A stretch of 64,000 bases of DNA from Meira nashicola (GCA_001600355.1 BCJU01000001.1:4402013-4466012); one strand, 5' to 3'. Shown: positions 33,252-44,106, counted from the stretch's first letter. The notes: generated from the letters alone by a model not told the origin. Numbers and translations: made by a program.

Positions 33252-33604
33252 TCATTGTTTGTCTTGAATTGGGAAATCTGAACCAGTACGTTCTTTCCAT
33301 TGAGAGCGAATTTGATCAGCGATTAAATTATCTTTTGCTTGTTCGGTTGCAGTTTCATTATCTTGAGCACCTTGATTGAGTACACGTTCTTGGAACATAT
33401 CGATACCTTTGTCAAGGTAATCTTCCTTCTTTTCACCTTCAGCACCGCCTCCACCTGCATTATTAATGGCTGAACCAATGCCAGATTTATCGTTCTGAAA
33501 AGGAAAAAAAAAGGATTTAAAGAGAAGATGTGAATCAGCTTGAGAATGTGCACAAAAACACAAAATTAGCTACTCACCTTCAAGAAGTTGTTGACTGCGT
33601 CCAT
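33252..33604 (-). CDS. Small conserved fungal protein (KEDYLDKG...TG type), two exons
   Basis: A 27-base first exon (33604-33578, MDAVNNFLK) is joined by a GTGAGT...TTCAG intron to 33494-33252, giving 89 residues. The product is hydrophilic, with a Gly run, KKEDYLDKGIDMFQERV and an ERTGSDFP end. Small soluble proteins with a [KD]-D-Y-[LV]-D-K-G box followed by a ..R..[FW]...TG end are common in fungi and often stress- or conidium-linked, but function is unknown. A TATAAAAAG box lies 79 bases upstream. The very short first exon is easily missed; without it there is no good start. Confidence 0.75.
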
Positions 33605-33682
33605 TTTGTATAAGTCTGATTCAATGCATGCGTATTGATCAGGTGAAGGTTGTAAGATCAAATGATGAAGGCCAAGAGTGCC

Positions 33683-33691
33683 TTTTTATAT
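33683..33691 (-). promoter_or_regulatory. TATA box of the small conserved gene
   Basis: TATAAAAAG on the minus strand, about 80 bases upstream of the ATG at 33604, which supports the 27-base first exon. Confidence 0.5.
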
Positions 33692-34738
33692 CTTTTGCAC
33701 AATCTTCTCAACATGATCTTTTTCGTTTGATCGGGTGATACGTCGTTTCTAAATTCCAATTCTCTTTCTCTTGCCTAATGCCCTTTACGTCAAACCTTGC
33801 CAATTACGTTTTGATAAATGCCAAATCACACGCTAAAACACATCAAAGTAGAAATTCTTAGCGTCATGTATTGTCATACATTATCCGTGCATTCATGCAA
33901 AACACTGCCACTCCTCATTTTTTCGTTTGCCTTTTTGTACAGTGTACAGTGCACATTTCAGATTCCTTCTCGCACAGATATGAACGGTCTTCCGTTTGCT
34001 TGCATTCTTGGTTTTTTGGGCGTGAGCATTTATCGTGTGCGCTGCGCTGCGCAACGCCGCTCTTCCTTTGTTAAATCGCTAGCGCTGCGCTGCGCATCGC
34101 TTTTGAAAATGTTCCGAGGGTTCTCAATTGCCAAGACTGACTCCGCACAAAATTCAATGGTGATCATAAGGAAGAATAGCATCGAAGAGAAAAAGAAGGA
34201 GGAGGAGGAAGAGATTGCGGTTTGTGCGGTGACATTGATTGATTATCGGAGGTGGTGAAAAGAACCTAGTCTTGTGGCTCATCTCTTTTCACCACCTGTA
34301 ATTGAAATTTAAAGGCGGAATGCGTAATTCGTCTGAATCAGAAAATGGAAAGGAGGATAGGCGTGCCCATTGAAAATTGGATCTGAATCTCTACGAGAAT
34401 TAAAGCTTCTCTTCAGAATCTTAGCCTTCTATCTTTGTGGGGACGGTTTGCGCAGCGCTATAACCAAACACGATGTCTCAATCGGAGTATCAATCAATCG
34501 GCGTTATTGTGGGCCAAATCTTGGGCAGAAGACTTTCAACAAAGGAAGGTGCGCGCAATTTTGGATTTTTTTGCTTTTTTGATCGGAGTTTCTCAAAGCG
34601 ATTCGGTGATTCGAATGGATTGCTCCGTTCTTCAACAAGGGTCTCCTTATCTCTCTCATTCAATCAAGAATCAAATCAAAGCAAGTTTGAGTCGATCCCT
34701 CTTCCTATGATCATGACACAAATGCAAAGATTAACGCA
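33692..34738. other. Long intergenic with GC-rich direct repeats
   Basis: About one kilobase between the small gene (left) and the first receptor-like gene (right). It carries overlapping GCGCTGCGC words at 34039-34052 and 34082-34095 and another related word at 34450-34459, plus a CACGCTAAA at 33829-33837. Open frames of 90-146 codons exist here but are low-complexity or shifted copies of each other, so I do not call a gene. Confidence 0.5.
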
Positions 34739-35803
34739 ATGAAAGGTACATTTTGGAACGCAACTGATGAAACCTTTCATTTGGACGAGATGTCTGTTCA
34801 CTTTGTTGATATACTTTGTTGGAGATTAATCTACTTTGGATTTTGGACTGGACTATTTGTGGTAGCATTCATTCTGCATATATTCGTGGTTGCTCCCCAA
34901 AAGCGCAAAACATCAATCTATCGATTACACCTTATCGCCATTCCACTCACAATCATCTTTAATATCAACCAAATCATGTTTTGGTATGTTACCTTTCGAA
35001 TCACATGGTTCAAACCTGAAGAATTCGCAAACAAGGCTGCGGTGAATTATATGGTGATGTTGAATGAATTGTTGATTCATTTCGTGCCTTTATTGGGAGA
35101 ATCGACTTTAATCCTTCAATTTGCAACATTTTTTCCTCGACCGCTTTATTCAATTTGGGCTCGATCTGGAATACTTGCTCCTTTTGCCATTTTACTGGCA
35201 GCCCGATTGGGTATCAGCATTGCAAGTGCAACTTTCGTCATTCGATCTTGGAATTATACTTCGGCCGTACCATATTCTCCGTTTCCCATCGTCAAATTCA
35301 CTGATTGGTTGATGAAAGCAAGAATAACTGCATTGATTGAGTACATTTTGGGTATGATTTATTGTTTTATGGCTTCTGCATTTTTATTATACAAAGCATA
35401 CAAATTTGTTCATTTGAGCAAAATGACTTTTCGTACTCCGATCGAACGAAAATTACGGTTTTTAACGGAGGCGATTTTTATGTGCTTTTTACCACCTACA
35501 GCATTAACTATTGCTGGGGTTACGGCAAGAATGAAACCTTCAGCTAGTATGGTTAATTCACTTTATCAACAACAGAATATCACTTCTGCTCTCGTCAATA
35601 TTTCTGTCCTTTTTGCCCTTTTTGCAACATCATGGTCAAATGTACGTGCATATGCGGATGAAAAGATTGCAAGTCAAAAGTCCGCTCGAAATGATTCGGA
35701 TATAATGGTGGATAGTATTGTTTTGGTGGAAAGTGATAATGAAAGTTCATCAAGCAACCAAAATCATCTCTTTCAAGCACATGAAAGAATGTCCAAGCAA
35801 TAA
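34739..35803 (+). CDS. Receptor-like multi-span membrane protein, family member A
   Basis: 354 residues, no intron. A short outside-type N-terminus (TFWNATDETFHLD) is followed by about seven hydrophobic segments and a polar cytoplasmic-type tail of about 45 residues. Landmarks shared with four paralogs are: W-R-L in span 1, a basic loop plus R-L (KRKTSIYRLH) into span 2, LILQFATFFPRPLYS, YCFMASAFLLYKAYK, RFLTEAIFMCFLPP and SVLFALFATSWSNVR. The topology resembles fungal GPCRs, and the first loop is faintly like class D (STE2-type) receptors, but I cannot assign a named family. Member B follows 368 bases downstream in the same orientation. Confidence 0.75.
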   Translation: MKGTFWNATDETFHLDEMSVHFVDILCWRLIYFGFWTGLFVVAFILHIFVVAPQKRKTSIYRLHLIAIPLTIIFNINQIMFWYVTFRITWFKPEEFANKAAVNYMVMLNELLIHFVPLLGESTLILQFATFFPRPLYSIWARSGILAPFAILLAARLGISIASATFVIRSWNYTSAVPYSPFPIVKFTDWLMKARITALIEYILGMIYCFMASAFLLYKAYKFVHLSKMTFRTPIERKLRFLTEAIFMCFLPPTALTIAGVTARMKPSASMVNSLYQQQNITSALVNISVLFALFATSWSNVRAYADEKIASQKSARNDSDIMVDSIVLVESDNESSSSNQNHLFQAHERMSKQ

Positions 35804-36171
35804 GTTTAAAGTCAAATTCAAAGTCCGAATCATTCAATTGTATCACTTTCTCACTTCACAACAATAATTTCAAGGCTGACTGTGAATATGTGTACTTCCC
35901 CTTTGTGCCTAGGCCTACACATGTATATACCGTTCCTTTCTCATTTCGGAATGAGAGTCATACCGCCTCGAAATTTAGGCTCCGTAAAAATTGCGGGCGC
36001 CGTATGTATTGGCACTACTCCTCATAAATGATATTTTTTGCTCTAATGAATAATTGTGTGCGCACTGACATTTGAAAGATTCCGAATTTCGATTGGGCGT
36101 TTTTGTTTTTGTCTTGCTGTCTTTTTTACCTTCATCATCATCAAACTTTTTCTCGCTTGGAAGAACAAAGA
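35804..36171. other. Intergenic between receptor-like genes A and B
   Basis: 368 bases. Holds a GGCGCCGTAT element at 35996-36005, 176 bases before the member B start, matching one in front of member C. Confidence 0.5.
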
Positions 36172-37233
36172 ATGAACACATTTTATAATACAACCGATGA
36201 ACATTTTCACATCGATCCAATCGAAGTGTATGATTTACACAAATGCGTTTGGCGTTTAGTGTGTAATTCTACTTGGCTTGGTACGTTTTCTATTGCGTTT
36301 ATCTTGTTTATCTTATTATCAACAAGAAGACAAAGAAGATCAATCTTATTTTCCATTCAAACTGGTTTGATCATTTTAACAATCGTTTATAATTCAACTG
36401 CTTTAGCAAATGCAGATTTACGTTTCAAGATTGCATGGATCAAAGAAGAAAACAGAAACAAGTATTGGAATTTTGCTCGATTGGATGTAGCAAATTTAAG
36501 CTTAGAACATTGGATTACGATCTTGGCAGATGGCAGTTTATTGTTTCACATCATTCCAACATTTTTCCCCTCAAAACAATTTAACAAAAAACAACAATTC
36601 GTTTATCTCTTTCCATTTTTGATCATCATGGCAGCAAGAATTGCTCTTACAATCTCGAATTCATACTTTTCTTGGATGACTCAAAAAGATATCGAATGGG
36701 TTCCAAATCGTTCTAGTCCTTTGCCATACGGTACACGTTGGATGGGTGCAATGGAGAACACATCAAAAGCAGAATATATTTTGGCAGGAACGTATAATAT
36801 CTTTATCTCGGCTTTTTTGCTCTTTAAAGCTTATACAATCTCTGAAGCAAAATCACAAATTGATAGTAAATTCTTAAGACCAATTTATCCAACCGAAATA
36901 TTATTCAAAAGTGCAAAATTTGTTCAAGAAGCAGTTTTGATGTGTTATACTTTACCAATCGTTTTTCGTTTCGTCGTTGTTGGTCTTTTAAGTTGTTCAA
37001 ACAACAAGTATTGTTATGATCGTGAATTGAGTTTAACAGTTATTAACACTTCTGTTATTTGTTCAATCTTTGCAACTACATGGTCATCAATCAAACCAAT
37101 TCGTTCAAAAGATGAAATAAAAAAAGAACGTGAAAATGCTCATCAAGATATGAATCCGGCTTACAAATCTTTCGCTTTCAGTTGTGGTGATGACGCTCAA
37201 GCAGGATCAAATGCTGATACTTTGGTCAATTAA
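36172..37233 (+). CDS. Receptor-like multi-span membrane protein, family member B
   Basis: 353 residues from the ATG at 36172 (MNTFYNTTDEHFHIDP), the start that aligns with the other members; an in-frame ATG at 36103 would add a leader. About seven spans. Shared landmarks: WRL in span 1, the basic RRQRRS loop, IVYN at the end of span 2, ADGSLLFHIIPTFFPSKQF, ISAFLLFKAYT, FVQEAVLMCYTLP and SVICSIFATTWSSIK. It is the most divergent from the C-D-E group and has an extra hydrophilic loop between spans 4 and 5 (about 160-190). Function unknown; ligand sensing is only an idea from topology. Confidence 0.75.
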   Translation: MNTFYNTTDEHFHIDPIEVYDLHKCVWRLVCNSTWLGTFSIAFILFILLSTRRQRRSILFSIQTGLIILTIVYNSTALANADLRFKIAWIKEENRNKYWNFARLDVANLSLEHWITILADGSLLFHIIPTFFPSKQFNKKQQFVYLFPFLIIMAARIALTISNSYFSWMTQKDIEWVPNRSSPLPYGTRWMGAMENTSKAEYILAGTYNIFISAFLLFKAYTISEAKSQIDSKFLRPIYPTEILFKSAKFVQEAVLMCYTLPIVFRFVVVGLLSCSNNKYCYDRELSLTVINTSVICSIFATTWSSIKPIRSKDEIKKERENAHQDMNPAYKSFAFSCGDDAQAGSNADTLVN

Positions 37234-37343
37234 TGGTTCCTCATTCATCTTAACTCTTTCATTTTTATTATTGGTATGACAATGTACATCTGGTATATTA
37301 ATCTATTGGCAAAATGAGCAGCATTCATGACATATTTGTCTTT

Positions 37344-38879
37344 TTAGAGGGAAGCTTTCTTCTGTTTTCTTCTGTGTATTATAAATCTGACGAGATACCA
37401 TACCACAACAGAAACAGCAAAAGTACCAACAATACCTGCACCAACGTATCCACTATTGTCATTCGCTTGTCTCCATCCCAGCCACCATCTTCCCGCTAAG
37501 CCTCCATTACCGTTCTCTTCTTGTTCATCAGCTGCACGTGCGCATTGAGAACATTGCTCTCCGATCAATCCCATCAAGACGATCAAACCAATGGCGAAAG
37601 CAACAAGGATTGATAACAATGTGAGAACGAGTGAGATCCTTGATGCTGAAGCGTCTAGTGATATTCTGTCTATCTCTTTCTCTGTTCCTTCAGTATCTTT
37701 TTTGGCTTTTGCGGGAGTATCATTGGACTCTCCTTTCTCCTTCTCAACATCTGTATCTGTCACATTTCTTGGCTCGGGTTGTTTACCCAAAACATTGACA
37801 GTATCTTGTAGCGCACCATTTGCCTGCATCTCTTTCACATCTCTCCAAATCGCCAATCTTTCTCTCCATCCTACTTTCTTTGGAAGGTCGGGAGCATATG
37901 CCCAAATCATCAAACAGCTATCAAGCGAATCGACCAAGGTCATACCTGCAGTAAATAAAAGAGCAAGCAATATAACACTTGCATCACTTGAACCATTTTC
38001 CGTTCCCGCATTCTTTCTTTGTTGTTGTTGTGCAATCACAGCTACACTGAGTAAAGCGATCGAACTTGCTGTATCAAATCCTAATCCAAACAGAATTCCA
38101 ACAGGATACATCTTCCAAGGTCTATCCACACTTCGTAAAATTGGCATAGCTACTCTTGTCATAATACCGTTGAATCGGTTGTTCTCTTTCGAATTTTCTT
38201 CTACTGTCCTACTTTCTTCATTCATAGGTTCTTCTTTGGCTTTCCTCTTCGCAGCCTGTAGTCTGCGTATAGTCTTGTAAAGAATAACAGCATTAATGCA
38301 CCCAATCAAGATCAGAAATGATCCAGAAATTGAAGCACCAATGATTCCGCCTACATTACCAAAACCATCAAAATGATCCGCTACTCCCGCTGAAATTGCA
38401 ATAGCAACTGTTGCTGCAAAAACGATTGTTGAATGACCAAGGCTAAAGAAAAGTCCTACTGTTACCGGTCTACGCATACATGAGATTTGCTTATGTTCTC
38501 CGTTTGCATTCGAGATAGTGAGAACTTGAGGTACTGATACGATTCTACGAATAGCATTATCGATTGCTAAAAATGATGAGAATTGGGTGAATTGTTACGC
38601 TTATTCAGTTGTCACTCTTTTGGCTTCTTTTCACTCACCTGAAATATGATCAGCATCTAAGCCATGTCTTAAACCTGTAGTCCAAGCAACTAATGCCAAA
38701 CCAAGAATGCGATGTCCATCTCCTGGTCCTTTTAAGAAAACGATTGCGGTAATGATCCAGAGTAAAGCATTCACAAGAACTTCTGCAAAAATCAAAACAA
38801 TCGTTCTTGCCATCAAAGATAACTTTTTCGGGCTCCTCTTTTTCCGCTTGATCAAATCAAGCAAATTATTGACATCCAT
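37344..38879 (-). CDS. Nickel/cobalt transporter (NiCoT family), two exons
   Basis: Exons 38879-38639 and 38566-37344 join through a GTGAGT...TTTTAG intron into 487 residues. The junction rebuilds the family signature: HGLDADHISAIDNA in span 2 (the HX4DH metal-binding motif straddles the splice point just downstream). The next signatures are GLFFSLGHSTIV and, in the second half, LFGLGFDTASSIALL and GMTLVDSLDSCLMIWAYA. A charged loop sits between the halves (about 190-230), and a second charged loop follows span 6. Fungal NiCoTs import nickel for urease or cobalt. The first ATG in frame is at 38877-38879; upstream frames lack one. Confidence 0.9.
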
Positions 38880-39172
38880 CTTCTTCAATGTCAATCAAGT
38901 GCCAGACTGGAAGATCAAGTCTCTCAGATGGTCGTTTCCGAATGAAGAAAAAGTGATTCAATTGTTTGTATGCATGTCAAAACTCTAATCTGTACAATCA
39001 AAAAAGCTTGGCACTGCTGCTCGGGTAAAAAGATAAGAAGGAAGCATATTTTAGCGTGATGTACCTTTGCGGTTCAGGCGTGTATTGAAAAATAAGCAAG
39101 GGTCCCGACTTTTCTATCGCGTAACGCGCGGGTGGGGTATTCTGGTAGTTTTGAACGCATACATTCATCCAA
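38880..39172. other. Intergenic
   Basis: 293 bases with the NiCoT promoter. Contains TTTAGCGTG (39050-39058) and GCATACAT (39157-39164). Confidence 0.5.
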
Positions 39173-39652
39173 TCAAAGTTTCAATATACGTTCTTGTATT
39201 GCCCACCATGCTAATCCAACGAACCCAATAGTAGATGAAACAAAAGATATACCAATTCCACCACGATAAATTAGAGTTTTATCACAATTAGGCCAAAACA
39301 TTAAAGGTAAAAATCCTAAAGGGTTCATCAAACAACCAAACGTTAAAGGTTGAGCTATAAAATGAGGTAAATTTGAAAATGCGATAGAAGAGGATAATAA
39401 GATTGTTCCCATCATTACTTGATCTAAATGAAGTTGCATTATTCGATTTGGTGGTTTAATCTTTACATAATCACGTAAAAAAGAAGGAAACATTTTTTGT
39501 AAAGCCAATAACCAACCTAACAAAGCAGCTGAGCCAAGTGAAATCGCTCCCCAAACTGGCATATACTCAACTGTGAAATAAGTGTCACCTTTTATTATTG
39601 ATTGTATGAGAATTTGAGATTTTTGTTGAGCTGATAACCATTGTTGTTCCAT
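39173..39652 (-). CDS. Uncharacterised small membrane protein, about four spans
   Basis: 159 residues from the ATG at 39650-39652; the longer frame to 39754 adds a Cys/Thr-rich leader without family support. Four hydrophobic stretches at about 28-48, 70-90, 95-112 and 125-148. The HLDQVMMGT segment entering span 2 loosely recalls hydroxylaminobenzene mutase-like small membrane proteins, but the match is weak. The next leftward gene, at 40460, also makes a four-span protein, and the two may form a local pair. Function unknown. Confidence 0.6.
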   Translation of the reverse strand: MEQQWLSAQQKSQILIQSIIKGDTYFTVEYMPVWGAISLGSAALLGWLLALQKMFPSFLRDYVKIKPPNRIMQLHLDQVMMGTILLSSSIAFSNLPHFIAQPLTFGCLMNPLGFLPLMFWPNCDKTLIYRGGIGISFVSSTIGFVGLAWWAIQERILKL

Positions 39653-39841
39653 CTTTGCTGTTGTTGTTGATAATGAAGTGATCAAACAAGACGCGTTACA
39701 AATCGAAACGCTTTCACACGTTGTTTTATAGAATATAATGCGTGTAGAGTGCACGTTTCAGCATTTTCAGTTTGGGTATGATTTCCTATGCCATTCAAAA
39801 AAAAAACATCATGATAAGAAAGAGAGTGTTGATTGACACCA

Positions 39842-40460
39842 TTAATAACCTAATAAACGAGCGCCAACGATGCTAAAATCAAGAATGGTAAACAAAGTAT
39901 CTAAGATCGTTATCCTATCAGTTTTTAATCCACGCCAATAACCAACTATCCAACGACCACTTTGTCTTGCATAAAAGAAGTTTAAAGCAGCTTGTGATAA
40001 ATTTGCAAAGCCTAAAGTTGTTAAACAAATTAAATCTGTTGCTGCAATGAATTGATTCATTTCTAGGCTATTTCCTGGTACTAAAGAATTAATCTTTTGA
40101 CGATTATCTTTACTGCTCAAAGAGATCGCTAAAGGAATAAATCGTAAAAATGCTAAAATTGCATAGCCTGCATTAATTCCGCCTAAATAGCGCATGATGT
40201 CTGGTTTAAGATATGATGAGGTTGTATATTTAGTGAATGTATAGTCTATTACAGCTGCATATTCTCTTCTCACCTTGTGTATATTCATCTCCTGCGCCCG
40301 TTCTCTTAGAAACAGTTAAACTTGGATTCGTTAACTTTTCAATCATCAATTGCGGTCGAAAGGTAAAATTTAAAAAAGCCATAGAATGCCAAATCGCATT
40401 TCCTGCATAAACACTGGTACGAAAGCCAGGCGAAACTAAAAAATGTAAAATGTCAGACAT
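39842..40460 (-). CDS. Uncharacterised four-span membrane protein, two exons
   Basis: Exons 40460-40274 and 40200-39842 joined by a 73-base intron (GTGAGA...CCAG) give 181 residues. The splice is needed because the first frame closes in the intron and the second has no start of its own with sense. The result has spans at about 10-30, 65-85, 112-135 and 155-175, with a basic loop NRQK between spans 2 and 3. GGINAGYA in span 2 and LANLSQAALNF in span 3 might be family motifs. I do not recognise the family. Confidence 0.65.
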
Positions 40461-41997
40461 GATCGGTTGAAGAAGTTTAAAATAAGATGATGGATCAAGG
40501 GGGAGACAACAATTAGACTAGACTAGTAAGACAGACACCCCTTTTACCTCAGCGTAGCGCACCGCGTTTTAAGGTGAAAGTTTGCAAGCCACTAAGTAGG
40601 GCAAGAATGGATCACAACTTTCCCACGGGTAATAATGAGATGTACATTAGATGGTGCAATAAGGAAAGGGATTGCGACTTAAGTTGAGAATAAAGCTAGA
40701 AGATAAGATAAGTTTATAAAATTTTGTTGGGATAATGATCTCTATTCTTGATTTTTTGTTCTTGGCGTTAAGTGGAACGGACAGGTCATTCATAGTATAG
40801 CAGAAAAAGCAAACAGTCTGTAATATTGCCTTTCCGATTCGTTCCGTATAATTTAACAAAAAGGATGTATCGATCAAGATCATGTACATATAATATTCTA
40901 GAAAGTCACATTGTACGCCAAAATCAGAAGATTAGGAGAAAAGATAACCTGTTCAAGTTATACGCCACCAAATGAGAGGTGCATTATTCGCTTAAAAAAA
41001 AAGAGAAGACGGGAGTAATCGTTGACCAATGTAGTAAAACAAGTAATTAGACATACGCGGCGTCACTTTAAAGATTTTCCGACCCTTGCATATATAAATA
41101 AATGTTCAAAATAGGGTACCTGCACCTGTCTGGGGAATTAAAAAAAAAAAAAACCCTGCGGGGGAACTGCATTAAACTATTTAATTGTTGCGGGGATGTT
41201 AAAAATCAATGTTCAAAACCCGAACGAACGGGAGCAGAATAGAATATGTATCCCCCACGCTTATTTTTTTTCTTGGCAGTTCCCAAAACCATGTTCATTC
41301 ATCTAATCAAAACCTTTGCCAAGACGCTAACACGTGTCAGTCTCGCATGATCTTTCCATCAATTGACAGCCTTCATGTTCCTGTTATATATATATGAGAG
41401 TATAGTAACTGTGTGTTTTGAGATATAAAAAAGATATCTTTTCTATTGTTCACTTTGAAGCTCAGAAATCTATTACCGCAAAAAAAAAAGACAAAATAAT
41501 ACCGCCCACCGGCGGTGATTTCTGGCGGCAAAGTGCATATTTCCACTGCGATAAAATTATTATACATACTGACCCAAACATCTGGATCTTAAAGGGAAAT
41601 ACTAAAAGTCTTGGCCATTCGCTAAAAGATTTTTATTGTTTAAACATATATATTTATCTCGGAAGTGAACGGATAGATGAATATTATGCAGCTTAGGACT
41701 ATATGTATATCCCCGTGGGGTATAGGATTGTGCTAAAGCATTCTGATTGGATATCGGTGAGATTATTTCAGGAAGGGATGACATTATACAAGTATAATGC
41801 ATCCTGTTCTTAATTTATGTATATTGTTGCAGTGGCATAAAACATAGTTCCTGCAGTGCGGAGAAAGGTACGTTAATTTGGATTTTATATAGAGCTAGTA
41901 AAGAATATAAAAAGAGAGGATTCCATTCATTTTAAAATTCCCTTCGTTCCCATCGTATCCAACCTTTTCCCTTTTTTTCGTCCTTTCTCTTCCCATT
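40461..41997. other. Longest gene-free stretch (1.5 kb), divergent promoter
   Basis: Between the leftward four-span gene and the rightward JEN-like permease. Small open frames here (up to 92 codons) show no domain. It contains poly-A runs, an ACCGCC-CACC-GGCGGT hairpin near 41509, and a TATAAAAAG box at 41906. A non-coding RNA or a long regulatory region for the permease is possible but nothing proves it. Confidence 0.45.
41906..41914 (+). promoter_or_regulatory. TATA box of the JEN-like permease
   Basis: TATAAAAAG, 92 bases upstream of the ATG at 41998. Confidence 0.5.
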
Positions 41998-43560
41998 ATG
42001 ACTTCCGTTCTTCGTTCTGGAGCTCAAAATTTCCGAGACTTATTCCGTTGGAAAGTCAAGACTACGCATTATGATGAAAATGGAGATGAAGTAGTTACAT
42101 GGAGTAAACCTTCTATGCCACCAAATCCTATTCGATTATTATGCATGTTAAACGCAATCGGTTGGGGTGCTTATTCGATTGGTTTTCTTGCTTGGACAGC
42201 GGATGCATTTGATTTTCATGCTCTTTCAATTCAAACACTTAAACTTTCGAATCATTTTGGAGTTTCAAAGACAAAAGTAACAGAAGCAATCACTTTAACA
42301 CTTCTTTTACGTTCTGTTGGTGCGGCAGTATTTGGAGTTTTTAGTGATTATTTTGGTAGAAAATACCCTTTGGTTTTAAATATGTGGTTATTAGGAGCAT
42401 TACAAGTTGGATCAATTTATTGCAGAAATTTCAATGAATTTTTAGCAGTAAGAGCCCTATTCGGCTTGTGTATGGGTGGAGTTTACGGCGGTGCGGCAGG
42501 CATGGCATTAGAGAATATTCCAGCTGAAGCTCGTGGTTTATTCTCGGGTATCTTCCAACAAGGTTATTCTTTCGGTTACGTGTTAGCAGCTTGTGTAAAT
42601 TTAGGTGTTGGAGGTGCAACAAATACATGGACAACAATGTTTTGGGTTGGAGCAGGTTTATCTTTCTTAAGTGGTTTCTTACGCTTAATCTTTCCAGAAT
42701 CAAAACAATTTATTCAAGCAAGAAAAGAAGCAGGTCGTGGAAGTGGTTTACAAAACTTCCGTAATAACTTTTGGAAAATGTTAAAGAAAGAATGGAAAGT
42801 TTGCGTTTATGCAATCATTTTGATGTCATGGTTCAATTGGTTCAGTCATAGCTCTCAAGATTCTTATACTACTTTTATGTTGGTCGGAAAAGGATTAAAA
42901 TCTGATGCTGCTTCTCGAGCATCGATTTTAATGAAAACAGGAGCTTGTGTCGGAGGAACTATATGGGGTTATTTAAGTCAAGCAATCGGTCGTCGAAGAG
43001 CAATGATCCTTGCTTGTTTACTTTGTTGTTGTTTAATTCCATCTTGGGTCTTACCTACTTCTGAATCAGGTTTAGAAGCAGGTGGATTTATGTTACAATC
43101 AATGGTTCAAGGTGCTTGGGGTGTAGTTCCAGTTTATTTATCAGAAATTTCACCTCCTGCTTTTCGTGCAATGTTTGTCGGTTTAACTTATCAATTGGGT
43201 AACGCAATTTCCGCTCCTTCAACTCAAATGATTAACGCTCTTTCAGAGAATAATTATATAAAATCCGCAAAGACTGGATTACCGGTTGAAGCTTATGGAC
43301 CTGTAATGGCAATTGCAACTGCAATTATTGCAATAGGTTTAGCAATCACTGCTTCCCTTGGACCAGAAAAGAAAGGTATTAACTTTGAAAATGCTGCACC
43401 TGCAACTGCTACTGAAGAATCAAATGTTTCATCTTATCAAAATAATAAACCTCAAAATGAAGGAAGTGATATCGAACGTGCAACCGTTGATGAAGAAGAT
43501 GAAGATGAAAAAAAGGTTAATCAAGGAAATGTTGTAAATGTTCAACTTCGAGATGCTTGA
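41998..43560 (+). CDS. JEN/SHS-type carboxylate (lactate/pyruvate) permease, MFS
   Basis: 520 residues, no intron. A 50-residue polar N-terminus precedes IGFLAWTADAFDFHALSIQT, and the next signature ITLTLLLRSVGAAVFGVFSDYFGRKYPLV matches the lactate permease subgroup (Jen1-like). Further landmarks are RALFGLCMGGVYGGAAGMALENIPAEARGLFSG and QSMVQGAWGVVPVYLSEISPPAFR. The tail is acidic (DEEDEDEKK) and may be a target for endocytic control. The family carries lactate, pyruvate and related acids with protons and is usually induced on non-sugar carbon and repressed by glucose. Confidence 0.9.
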   Translation: MTSVLRSGAQNFRDLFRWKVKTTHYDENGDEVVTWSKPSMPPNPIRLLCMLNAIGWGAYSIGFLAWTADAFDFHALSIQTLKLSNHFGVSKTKVTEAITLTLLLRSVGAAVFGVFSDYFGRKYPLVLNMWLLGALQVGSIYCRNFNEFLAVRALFGLCMGGVYGGAAGMALENIPAEARGLFSGIFQQGYSFGYVLAACVNLGVGGATNTWTTMFWVGAGLSFLSGFLRLIFPESKQFIQARKEAGRGSGLQNFRNNFWKMLKKEWKVCVYAIILMSWFNWFSHSSQDSYTTFMLVGKGLKSDAASRASILMKTGACVGGTIWGYLSQAIGRRRAMILACLLCCCLIPSWVLPTSESGLEAGGFMLQSMVQGAWGVVPVYLSEISPPAFRAMFVGLTYQLGNAISAPSTQMINALSENNYIKSAKTGLPVEAYGPVMAIATAIIAIGLAITASLGPEKKGINFENAAPATATEESNVSSYQNNKPQNEGSDIERATVDEEDEDEKKVNQGNVVNVQLRDA

Positions 43561-44106
43561 TAAATATTTATAATTGAAATTTATACTTTCATTATCTCGG
43601 TGACCGAAGTGGATAAACTGTGCCTGCGTACGCAATACCGCTTTTTTTTAATTTGACCTAATTGGCTTAATTTTTTCAGCCCTCGGCGCCTCGCCGAATC
43701 AAATACGCTATCATGCATTAGCGCAGCGCACGCGTTAAAATCATAAGCCACGTAGTCCCTTCGGAAATATAAGCTCAACGTGATAAGTATGAAAATGCTT
43801 GGGGTTAAAAAAAAACAATGTTATGCGGACACCGATGAAATGCATTAATGAACTAAAAAGAGTATTTTGACTAGTCTATTCTTCTAAAGTATAATACCGA
43901 CTGAACGTGTTTTTGACTAAAAAGGAGCCCGTCATCATAAAAAAAAAGGGTTAAGCATGAGAGGAGTGAGAGTGTGAAAAGATGCAAGAGAAAGATAAAT
44001 TAAGAACATGTGAATGGTGAATGAGGCTAATATAAATAGAATACGGAGTGAAATGTACCTTTTTGATAATAAGCAACCATCTATACAAACAAATAAAACA
44101 AACAAG
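43561..44106. other. Intergenic
   Basis: 546 bases between the permease and the P450, with the P450 promoter. Contains a GGCGCC (43685-43690) and a GCGCAGCGC word (43721-43729). Confidence 0.5.

Noticed and set aside
33818..34258. Open frame of 146 codons between the small gene and receptor-like A
   Set aside because: No family resemblance, composition follows GC-rich direct repeats in the DNA, and overlapping frames of similar length exist on the same strand.
34370..34742. Three overlapping open frames of 70-91 codons before receptor-like A
   Set aside because: They overlap in all three frames with no conserved motif, and none has a plausible splice link to the receptor gene.
41509..41524. 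ACCGCC-CACC-GGCGGT hairpin as a terminator or riboswitch
   Set aside because: Too short, no context, and bacterial-type terminators do not apply in a fungal nucleus.
41418..41696. Open frame of 92 codons in the 1.5 kb gap
   Set aside because: AT-driven composition, no domain, no start context; kept only as part of the gene-free stretch.
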